From SG8-4 sp964562575 (GTDB lineage Bacteria; Planctomycetota; Phycisphaerae; Sedimentisphaerales; Anaerobacaceae), in the NCBI GenBank assembly GCA_964562575.1, contig CAZLTY010000060.1, positions 1 through 20,612 of the forward strand: 20,612 nucleotides of DNA, given 5' to 3'. This document shows, in pieces, positions 7,661 to 14,170 of the stretch; the first letter of the stretch is position 1, and every line of letters starts with the position of its first letter. The translations under genes were made by a program, and so were the position numbers. The notes under the pieces were generated by a model, which searched no databases, was not told the DNA's origin, and saw only the letters and a program-made list of their open reading frames with translations.

Positions 7661-7769
7661 TATAGTGCTTCTGATTGAAAATTTGCGTTCTTGCGCGGGT
7701 AAATGTCTTTACAATGACAGGTTGTGGTCTTACTCGCGGGAATTTACTACCCTGAAGGGTATAAATTCC
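7661..7769 (+). repeat. Dispersed intergenic repeat, copy A
   Basis: This about 109-bp unit begins TATAGTGCTTCTGATTGAAA, contains the core GTTCTTGCGCGGGTAA, then TTTACAATGACAGGTT, then CTCGCGGGAATTTA, and ends in a small hairpin ACCCTGAAGGGT. The same ordered blocks recur at 13963-14170. The blocks AAATTYCCG near one end and CGGGAATTT near the other are mutual inverted repeats, so the unit can fold. It encodes no evident protein and lies between genes, as REP/MITE-like elements do. Confidence 0.75.
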
Positions 7770-7920
7770 AGCCGCTGGGGCAAAAAACTATCATCACTTG
7801 CCGTGGGCGTCCCGGCGTGGTCTTCTCTTGAGAATCTCGGGGATATAAGATATACTCGGGTTCGATCAATGCAAAGGAATATCTCGAAAAACATGTTCAC
7901 CTTGAATTGAATAGTGGCTC

Positions 7921-8062
7921 CTAGTGGTATCCGCCAGATATCACAACACATAAGAATGAGCCACGTATTACAGTATAAAAACGTGAATCACAGTTCAGGG
8001 GCCTTTTTAAGTCGGGTCTTTGCTGCTATATAAGTTACATGCTGTTAGGCGGATACCACTAG
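7921..8062. mobile_element. 142-bp MITE-like element with perfect 15-bp inverted ends
   Basis: CTAGTGGTATCCGCC at 7921-7935 is matched exactly, inverted, by GGCGGATACCACTAG at 8048-8062. The 112 bp between are AT-richer than the surroundings and encode nothing obvious. The outermost CTAG is present at both ends. It can be read as a 4-bp CTAG target duplication (as for IS5-type elements), or as a TA duplication in a CTAG target (as for IS630/Tc1-type elements). No transposase is in the window, so this would be non-autonomous. Its right end is 6 bp from the start codon of the C39-like gene. A weak -10-like TATATA at 8027-8032 points toward that gene. Confidence 0.7.
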
Positions 8063-8068
8063 CAAACT

Positions 8069-8893
8069 ATGCGATACGTAGCTATTTCACTTGTTCAGAC
8101 TTTCGGCGTGCTTCTCCTGGCGGTTTCCGGTGTGGTTGTCGGCCGGCGGTTTTGGCGCGTGCGGAGTCGGGTTTGGATGATCGCGTACGCCGTGCCGCTT
8201 TTGCTGGTCGCAATCATCGCAGTGCCCAGGTGGTTGCTGCGGGCCGAGCTGATCCCGCCGTTCAAATGGATCATGGCCGGCCGCACGGAGTTTGCGGTGA
8301 TGGCCCTGGTTTGCACGATGCTGCTCACAACGCCGCTGTCTCGGCTCCCGCAGCGGCGCAACCGCCGTGCCGTTGTGCTGCTTATGATTTTGTTCACCCT
8401 CTACTTCTCCGTATTGCCTTTTCTGATGCCCGCTTTTGAATACTCCCGCTTGGCCGGGCTGGAAACTACACTTGATAGCGACGGCGTATGTCTCCAAAGC
8501 ACTCAATACAATTGCGGCCCCGCAGCGGCGGTGACGGTATTGCGGAGCATCGGAGTATCGGCCGAAGAGGGAGAACTCGCGCTGCTGGCCCACACGACGC
8601 GATTCACAGGTGCGCCGATGGACTCGCTGTGTTACGCGATGCGCAACGACTACGCTACTCCATGCCGCATTGTTTACTGCCGGGACGTCAGCGAGTTGCA
8701 GGGCAAGGGGCCTTTTGTCGCTATCGTCAAGTTCAGCTTCCTCGTCGATCACTACGTCGCCGTGCTGTCGGTAACCGAGACCGAAGTCACCGTAGGCGAT
8801 CCGCTGAAGGGCTTGAGAACATGCACGCCCAAGGAATTCGACAAAGAATGGCGCCGGTGCGCCATCGTCATTGACAGGGACCCAACAGATTAG
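8069..8893 (+). CDS. Membrane-anchored C39-like cysteine peptidase
   Basis: The protein is 274 residues. The ATG at 8069 follows an in-frame TAG (8060-8062) that belongs to the inverted end of the MITE-like element, and no ribosome site is visible, so the true start may be later or the mRNA leaderless. Four hydrophobic helices occupy roughly 5-25, 36-52, 73-88 and 101-120. The C-terminal half is a papain-like C39 fold: Q143 and C149 in QSTQYNCGPAA, H228 in VDHYVAVL and D244 in VGDPLKG complete the expected oxyanion glutamine and Cys-His-Asp triad. C39 peptidases of exporters cut double-glycine leaders, but here there is no ABC domain. It is 20 nt upstream of the ceramidase-like gene, so the pair may be cotranscribed. 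Family is fairly secure, substrate unknown. Confidence 0.8.
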   Translation: MRYVAISLVQTFGVLLLAVSGVVVGRRFWRVRSRVWMIAYAVPLLLVAIIAVPRWLLRAELIPPFKWIMAGRTEFAVMALVCTMLLTTPLSRLPQRRNRRAVVLLMILFTLYFSVLPFLMPAFEYSRLAGLETTLDSDGVCLQSTQYNCGPAAAVTVLRSIGVSAEEGELALLAHTTRFTGAPMDSLCYAMRNDYATPCRIVYCRDVSELQGKGPFVAIVKFSFLVDHYVAVLSVTETEVTVGDPLKGLRTCTPKEFDKEWRRCAIVIDRDPTD

Positions 8894-8913
8894 ATTTAAG
8901 GATTGGATGTACG

Positions 8914-10374
8914 ATGAATGACTCAAAGACCAAAATCCGACAAGTGTTGTTTCTGCTGTTTGTCATAAGTGTACTGCTCTTGCCGGCGCAGGTCAGTCGC
9001 GGCTCAGAAGGCGCGCGGCTCTTTCGAGCGGGCGCCGCGGCGAGCAATATTACGCCACCGCTGGATAGGCCCATCATTGGCGGGTGGAACTCGCCGCCGG
9101 GCACGCACGTGCACGATGAATTGTACGCGCGGTGTCTCGTGCTCGATGATGGCACGACCCGGCTTGCCTTTGTCATCTGCGACAATCTGGGAATCGGGCG
9201 CGGCGTCTATGACAAAGCCCGGCAGATCATCGGCGGCAAGACCGGTATCGGAGCCGACCATATCATGATGGCTGCCACCCATACGCATTCATCCATAAGC
9301 GCACGCGGCGCCAACCGCCTCGCAAAGAGTGGAGAGCTGAGCAATTATCAGCAGTTTCTCGTTGGGCGTATCGCAGACGGCGTCCGCCGGGCTGTGAACA
9401 ATCTGGAGCCGGCGCGAATCGGCTTCGGCGCGGCCTCCGAGCCAACTCAGGTTTTCAACCGGCGCTGCTTCATGAAACCGGGCGCAGCCGTTCCGAATCC
9501 CTTTGGCGGCGAGGACAAGGTCAGGATGAACCCCGGCCGGGGCAATCCCGATATTCTAAAGGCGGCGGGGCCGACCGATCCTGAGATTGCATTTGTGTCG
9601 GTCCAGTCGGCGGCGGGCAGTCCCATCGCACTTTTAGCTAACTACTCCCTTCACTACGTCGGCGGGGGCGAGCGGGGAGCGATATCCGCCGACTACTTCG
9701 GGATGTTTTCCGACCGCATTCAACAGTTGTTGGGCGCCGACCGAATCGAGCCGGCGTTTGTCGGGATTCTTTCCAACGGGACCAGTGGCGACATCAACAA
9801 CATCAACTGGCTCGAAAAGCCGCAGAAGAGATTCGCTCCGTATGAGAAGATGCGCCAGGTTGCCGACCTTGTAGCGGGCGCAGTTCTCAAAGCGCACGAA
9901 AAAGTTGAATTTCATGATTGGGTCAGGCTCGGCGCGATGCGCGATGAGTTGACTCTTGCGGTTCGCAGGCCCACCGCTGAACAGCTTGATTACGCCCGCG
10001 AGATATCGGACAAGCCTGACGACGCCAAGCCGTATCACAGGCACGAGAAGGTGTATGCGCAGCGCACCTTCCGGATGCACGAGTCTCCGAATGAGGTCTC
10101 GGTGGTCTTGCAGGCATTTCGCATTGGCGAGCTGGGAATCTGCGCCATCCCGTTTGAGGTGTTTGTCGAGATCGGTTTGGAGATCAAGGCAAAGAGCCCG
10201 TTCGAGCGAACGTTTACGATCTCACATGCCAACGGCAGCTACGGCTATCTGCCGACGGTCGCCCAGCACAAACTCGGCGGCTATGAGACATGGCTGGGAA
10301 CAAGCACCGTCGAAGTCCGGGCCGAGCCAAAGATCACGCGAGCCCTGGTGGGTATGCTTGATCGCCTGAGGTGA
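8914..10374 (+). CDS. Secreted neutral ceramidase-like hydrolase
   Basis: This encodes 486 residues, with an AAGGA site about 12 nt before the ATG. Residues 1-30 are a signal peptide. The rest matches the N-terminal catalytic domain of the neutral/alkaline non-lysosomal ceramidase family. The zinc-site motifs can be placed: ATHTHSS (H123, H125), NYSLHYVGGG (H247), IPFEVFVEIG (E415) and GYLPT (Y445). NGTSGDINN (about 288-296) corresponds to the conserved NG-x-x-GD loop. True ceramidases are about 650-780 residues and carry a C-terminal immunoglobulin-like domain; that is missing here. Family members of this short form are abundant in Planctomycetota and may act on other amide or ester substrates. 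It is probably cotranscribed with the C39-like gene upstream. Confidence 0.85.
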   Translation: MNDSKTKIRQVLFLLFVISVLLLPAQVSRGSEGARLFRAGAAASNITPPLDRPIIGGWNSPPGTHVHDELYARCLVLDDGTTRLAFVICDNLGIGRGVYDKARQIIGGKTGIGADHIMMAATHTHSSISARGANRLAKSGELSNYQQFLVGRIADGVRRAVNNLEPARIGFGAASEPTQVFNRRCFMKPGAAVPNPFGGEDKVRMNPGRGNPDILKAAGPTDPEIAFVSVQSAAGSPIALLANYSLHYVGGGERGAISADYFGMFSDRIQQLLGADRIEPAFVGILSNGTSGDINNINWLEKPQKRFAPYEKMRQVADLVAGAVLKAHEKVEFHDWVRLGAMRDELTLAVRRPTAEQLDYAREISDKPDDAKPYHRHEKVYAQRTFRMHESPNEVSVVLQAFRIGELGICAIPFEVFVEIGLEIKAKSPFERTFTISHANGSYGYLPTVAQHKLGGYETWLGTSTVEVRAEPKITRALVGMLDRLR

Positions 10375-10398
10375 GTTGGAGAAAGGAGAGTGTCAATA

Positions 10399-10533
10399 AT
10401 GAAATGTTCTCTTGTTGTTTTGGCGTGTGCGAAAGATGCGCCATAGAATGTCAGGACGGACAACAAGTTCGCTGATTCTCCGTGGGCTGCTTCAAATGAT
10501 ACCATAATAAGCCGCGCCGGTCAGGGGAACTAG
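10399..10533 (+). pseudogene. Short frame with a strong ribosome site and an in-frame TAG
   Basis: Just after the ceramidase-like gene, a strong AAGGAG site precedes an ATG at 10399. The frame reads MKCSLVVLACAKDAP, then TAG at 10444-10446, then continues in the same frame for 28 codons (NVRTDNKFADSPWAA and onward) to a second TAG (10531-10533). The start looks like the beginning of a signal or lipoprotein leader. It may be the remnant of a third gene of the operon, or a chance frame. An imperfect hairpin at 10421-10443 lies in it. It overlaps the last bases of the converging diguanylate cyclase gene by 4 nt. Confidence 0.25.
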
Positions 10534-11600
10534 CTGTTCGGATGAGCCTTGTCTATGTTGGCGACGTTGGTTTGGGGTGTGCCGACAAGATAGATTCGGT
10601 TCTTGCCGCTGCGCTTGGCTTCCAGCAGTGCTTTGTCCGCTTGCTCAAAGAGTTCCTGAATTGTGTTGCCGTCGCGGGGGAAACTCGCCAGTCCGCCGCT
10701 TATGGTCAGAACGCCCTTGCCCTGAGGGCCAAGATCGCCGGACGTGGACAATTCGGCTGCTTCCAGCTCTCGCACGAGCCGCTTTGCAATGAAGATTGCC
10801 TGCCTGGGATGGTCGGCGCTCGCCGAGCGTCTCTCGGTGCCGCTGAGCGGTGGCTCTGCGGTTTCTCTCTTTGGGTCGTCCCAGAAGACGACGGCAAACT
10901 CATCGCCGCCGATCCTACCGACGACGTCGTGGGCCCGGCAGCATCGCTTCATCAGAACCGCGGCCTGTTTCAAGATATCGTCGCCCGCAATATGGCCGTA
11001 GAGATCATTGTAATGTTTGAAGTTGTCAATGTCGAAAACGAGCAATGTCACGCGCCCGTTTTCTTCGGCGGCGCGCTCGATGATCTGCCGCGAGAATTCC
11101 CAGATATATCTTCTGTTCTTTAATTCCGTCAAGTCGTCCTCGGTCGCCAGCCTTTCGAGGTGCCTTATTTTCATCTCCGTTGTGGCGTCAACGCCAAGGC
11201 AGGGATTGGCGTTGGCCGTGGCGCCGGGGCGGCTACCCACAACGGATTCGTAAAGGGCGTCTGGCCGGACCGGACAAATCAGATAATCGTTTGCAAGAGC
11301 AGTGCCGTTGGCCACCGAGCCGAGAAGTTGTATTGCTATCGGCTCCTCGTACATCTGTGCGAGCAGAACGATCCTGACGTCACAGGCGTTTCTCAATGCC
11401 TTCAGGGCACAACTCAACCGGCCCGGTATTCCGGACATAACGACGGTAATTGCCGCGAATTCGTTTGTTGCCGCCGCGCTGAGAGCATCGGAAATGTTCG
11501 GGCAGATTTCATAGCGGCTTTCCGTGAGGGTGTCGGCCTCCAAAAAGGCCTTGTTGACATCGCCTACCAGCAGAATTTTGCGTCTGTCACGCCCATGCAT
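10530..11600 (-). CDS. GGDEF diguanylate cyclase with degenerate receiver domain
   Basis: The protein is 356 residues from the ATG at 11600; the ribosome site is weak. Residues about 7-118 have the pattern of a response-regulator receiver (KILLVGDVN opening), but the phosphoacceptor aspartate position reads S56 in VVMSGIPG, so phosphorylation by the usual route is unlikely. A linker (about 119-150) leads to a GGDEF domain. Its metal-binding FDIDNFKHYND (about 189-199), the intact GGDEF motif at 231-235 and the inhibitory I-site R222-x-x-D225, placed exactly five residues before it, indicate an active, product-inhibited cyclase making cyclic di-GMP. An insertion of about 30 residues after the motif (RETAEPPLSGTERR) is unusual. 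It has no EAL partner in the window. Confidence 0.9.
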   Translation of the reverse strand: MHGRDRRKILLVGDVNKAFLEADTLTESRYEICPNISDALSAAATNEFAAITVVMSGIPGRLSCALKALRNACDVRIVLLAQMYEEPIAIQLLGSVANGTALANDYLICPVRPDALYESVVGSRPGATANANPCLGVDATTEMKIRHLERLATEDDLTELKNRRYIWEFSRQIIERAAEENGRVTLLVFDIDNFKHYNDLYGHIAGDDILKQAAVLMKRCCRAHDVVGRIGGDEFAVVFWDDPKRETAEPPLSGTERRSASADHPRQAIFIAKRLVRELEAAELSTSGDLGPQGKGVLTISGGLASFPRDGNTIQELFEQADKALLEAKRSGKNRIYLVGTPQTNVANIDKAHPNS

Positions 11601-11907
11601 AAAGTGTGGTCAGCTCCAACAATAAATTGAAATCACCCATTGCCACATCTGTAGTCATCGTTCAACCGATGGGGACGAAAAAGGGCCTTCAGAGCACAAA
11701 GAAAATGCCTCCAGCCAATCCCCATGCTACCACAAACGCTAAGAAAGTCAACTCAAATCCCGACCGCGCGCGATTGATGATCGCCAATTGGATAAGGCGT
11801 CGCCGGAAATGCTATTTGACTCCCGCGTCAAAAGTCGATTTCCGTATTGGGAATCAGACTTCAAGATGCGGAAAACGGCCTTCACAAATACTCATGACGC
11901 TGGCGTC
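11601..11907. other. 307-bp stretch between two minus-strand genes
   Basis: No well-supported gene is seen. On the minus strand a 41-codon open stretch (11811-11689) encodes RARSGFELTFLAFVVAWGLA followed by GGIFFVL and a stop: a positively charged segment then a clear membrane helix. The only start in a usable place is a TTG at 11787 with no ribosome site. It may be a tiny membrane peptide or the tail of a decayed gene. A 116-codon plus-strand frame from 11606 is rich in lysine and proline and is judged spurious. Confidence 0.35.
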
Positions 11908-13776
11908 TTATTTGGCTGGCAGGCCGTCCAGGTTCTTTTGGACTTGTCCGGCATAAAAGCTGTTCGGATACGACTCAATGAAGTCCTCAAGAGATTCTCT
12001 TGCCTGGTTGAGATACTGTTGTTTGAGCTCCGTGTTCGATTGATCCTGCTGGTGCCACATGCTGATCTTCAGAAGGCCCAGCTCGTACAGCGCCAGCATG
12101 CCGCCGTCGGTCTTGTCGTATTCCTTGCGCAGCTCGTCAAGCTTTTCGGCCCGAAGCTGCTCGTCGGCGACAAGTTTCGCCTGAGCTAGAAGGATATTGT
12201 CGCGGAGCTTGTCTTCGGCCTCGGTCTGTTCGAGCAGTCCATCGAGATGCTGTGCATAGTCCAGGGCGTGCGGGTTGAGCATGACGAATTTTGCCAGGCG
12301 TTCTATTGATCCGGGCTCTGTGGTTCGGTTTTCCGAGCTGATAAGAAGCCGCAATTGATCCAATCTTCTTTGCAGCTCGCTGAGCATGCGTGTTGTCATC
12401 GCCGAGTAGGCCGGCGCACGAAACAGACCGAAGAGTCCGCCGGACGGCGCCTGTTCGGCTTCGAGCAGTTTCGCTTGCACGGTGGTGAGCATACTCTGGG
12501 CCTCGGCAAGAAGCTCATCTGCCTCTTCGAATATGCCCCGGCCGGCCAGATGCTTCGCCATTCGCCAGCGGGCCTCCAGCGATTCCGGGCTGGTGCCGAA
12601 ATCCCGGCACAGTTCCCACCAGATCTTTTTCGCCCTTTCATGCGGGTAATCGCTGTAGAAATGCAGCATCTCCTCTTGTCCGAGCAGATTGGCGTCGGGA
12701 CTGTATTCGGTCAGAATCGCCTTGTAGTAAAGTGCTATCGGCATCCGGCTGCTGGTCGGGTGTTTACCCGTGAACAACTCGTACTGTTTGAGCAGCTCTT
12801 CTTTTCTTTGTTTGTACGCAAGCTCCGGAGGGGCTGTGAACCAGCTCGGCCAGTTGTCGTTCTTTAACTGTTTCTGGATTTCCGTTTTCAGTTCTGCGCG
12901 CCGTGCTATCTGGTCGGTGGGGTAGAATAACTTGTCAAGCAATTCCTTGGTGTCGGCGTCCTGCATTGTCCTGTCCAGCGCCTTGGTGATTCTGCGGTCG
13001 TGAAATGCGCTGGCATTCTCCGGATTGTTCCTGGCGACGTAGAGGTTGTAGTCCAGCTCGTCAAAACCGATTGCCTTTTCGAAAACGACTGCCGCGATCA
13101 CGAGCGTAAGGGTCGTGAAGATCCATGTCAGGCCCGGTCGGTAACGCGTAAAGTGCCCGATGCCGAGAACGAAACCGGCTATCACCATCGCGTCAAACCA
13201 GGCGCAAATCCAGGGCGCAAATGAAACTCCCCACTCGATAGGTTCCACACCTCTGGCGGGGCCGAAATATCCCCAGTACAGCAGTTGAGGCACCGCGCAC
13301 AGCGCTATCGCGATAAAGCGCGAGCGAAAACGAAGAGGCCGACACGCTGCGGCGATGCAACTGACCAGCGCGCAGATCGCAAAGGCGGGCAGATTGGCCA
13401 GGAAGAAGATCTGGAATATGAACAGGACACTGTAGCGAAAGCTCATCAGTTGCGATATCAAAACCGGCACGACGGCCAAGACGCCCATCAACAGTCCCAG
13501 GACGAGGATCTGCCAGGGATATTCGAAAATGCTCACCCCGGTTGTTATAGACCGATCCAGGCGCCAGAATGCAGGATTTGCCACGGTTTGAGCGTCGAAC
13601 GACCAGAATGTGCCGGAGACGGTTTTCGACCAGAAGACACAACTCACGCCGAATGCTGCGAGGGCAAGGAGCCAGCAGATTAGAACATTCTTGTGGCTGT
13701 AGTGCAGGGTCGGACCGACAGCCATAAAAGACTTCGAGACAACAATTGGCGCCTTTTCAGTCTCTTTTTCGTTCAT
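11908..13776 (-). CDS. Multi-pass membrane protein with helical repeat C-terminal half
   Basis: This encodes 622 residues from the ATG at 13776. A frame opening at 13935 adds 53 residues of low-quality sequence and runs through a promoter candidate, so the shorter start is preferred. Hydrophobic helices are seen at about 31-48, 90-108, 114-143 (probably two), 151-168, 185-205 and 215-235. The remaining 385 residues are soluble, highly helical and charged, with tetratricopeptide-like blocks toward the end (GMLALYELGLLKISM, then QYLNQARESLEDFIESYPNS). The last block resembles the YbgF/BamD type of repeat. I do not recognise a family. It could scaffold a membrane complex or stress response, but no partner is evident. 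It is separated from the diguanylate cyclase gene downstream by about 300 bp. Confidence 0.75.
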   Translation of the reverse strand: MNEKETEKAPIVVSKSFMAVGPTLHYSHKNVLICWLLALAAFGVSCVFWSKTVSGTFWSFDAQTVANPAFWRLDRSITTGVSIFEYPWQILVLGLLMGVLAVVPVLISQLMSFRYSVLFIFQIFFLANLPAFAICALVSCIAAACRPLRFRSRFIAIALCAVPQLLYWGYFGPARGVEPIEWGVSFAPWICAWFDAMVIAGFVLGIGHFTRYRPGLTWIFTTLTLVIAAVVFEKAIGFDELDYNLYVARNNPENASAFHDRRITKALDRTMQDADTKELLDKLFYPTDQIARRAELKTEIQKQLKNDNWPSWFTAPPELAYKQRKEELLKQYELFTGKHPTSSRMPIALYYKAILTEYSPDANLLGQEEMLHFYSDYPHERAKKIWWELCRDFGTSPESLEARWRMAKHLAGRGIFEEADELLAEAQSMLTTVQAKLLEAEQAPSGGLFGLFRAPAYSAMTTRMLSELQRRLDQLRLLISSENRTTEPGSIERLAKFVMLNPHALDYAQHLDGLLEQTEAEDKLRDNILLAQAKLVADEQLRAEKLDELRKEYDKTDGGMLALYELGLLKISMWHQQDQSNTELKQQYLNQARESLEDFIESYPNSFYAGQVQKNLDGLPAK

Positions 13777-14156
13777 AAGCTTTGCTCTCGATGCCTGAAA
13801 CTCGACTTTCCTGCTTGCGAGCACCGAGAATCGTGCGACGAGGAACGAGCTATGTTTCTTCACCGCTGCTGACAAGTATATATGCAATGACAATATTTGC
13901 AAGACTTTGTTCACACCGGATTGCAGGGCTGACATATTCTGAGTATGGGTTCTACATTATTGTGTAGTGCTCCCGATTGAGAATTCCTGTTCTTGCGCGG
14001 GTAAGAGGCTTTACAGTATAGTATTCCCGACTTGAAATTCCCGTTCTTGCGCGGGTAAGTCGCTTCATAATGACAGGTTATGGTTCTGCTCGCGAGAACT
14101 TACCACCCTTCAAGGGTGTAACAGGTTATGGTTTTGCTCGCGGGAATTTATTACCC
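13777..14156. other. 380-bp stretch with a promoter and repeats, no gene
   Basis: The first part (13777-13962) is the upstream region of the multi-pass membrane protein gene, with one promoter candidate. The remainder is composite dispersed repeat sequence (13963-14170). I see no supported coding frame. Confidence 0.6.
13875..13902 (-). promoter_or_regulatory. Promoter candidate for the multi-pass membrane protein
   Basis: On the minus strand a TTGCAA box (plus 13897-13902) is 16 nt from TATACT (plus 13875-13880). The leader to the ATG at 13776 would be about 90 nt. Its position supports the shorter protein start. Confidence 0.4.
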
Positions 14157-14170
14157 TCAAGGGTATATTC
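13963..14170 (+). repeat. Dispersed intergenic repeat, composite copy B
   Basis: The blocks of copy A (7661-7769) occur here in the order left half (13963-14016), whole unit (14017-14120), right half (14121-14170). GTTCTTGCGCGGGTAA appears twice (from 13989 and from 14043), ACAGGTTATGGTT twice, and the small hairpin ACCCTTCAAGGGT or ACCCTCAAGGGT twice. Removing the inner unit restores one complete outer unit, so this looks like one copy inserted into, or duplicated within, another. The right end runs into the 3' end of the glycosidase-like gene, whose stop codon lies in the terminal hairpin. Confidence 0.75.

Larger units (their letters stand above)
7531..8068. other. 538-bp stretch without a supported gene
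   Basis: Between the hflK start and the C39-like gene I see no convincing coding region. Frames of 73-81 codons on either strand run through repeat sequence and have no ribosome sites. The stretch holds an hflK promoter candidate, one dispersed repeat copy (7661-7769) and a MITE-like element (7921-8062). The 150 bp between these two elements shows nothing I can name. Confidence 0.6.

Noticed and set aside
8087..8926. A 279-codon minus-strand frame
   Set aside because: It is antisense to the C39-like gene, with low-complexity His/Gln/Arg-rich sequence typical of a shadow frame.
10421..10443. An intrinsic terminator between the convergent genes
   Set aside because: The hairpin is imperfect and has no T-run on either strand.
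11606..11956. A 116-codon plus-strand frame
   Set aside because: There is no ribosome site, the composition is unlike a folded protein, and its end overlaps the membrane protein gene on the other strand.
13963..14170. A CRISPR array
   Set aside because: The repeated blocks are irregular, there are no uniform spacers, and no cas genes are seen. It fits a composite dispersed repeat.
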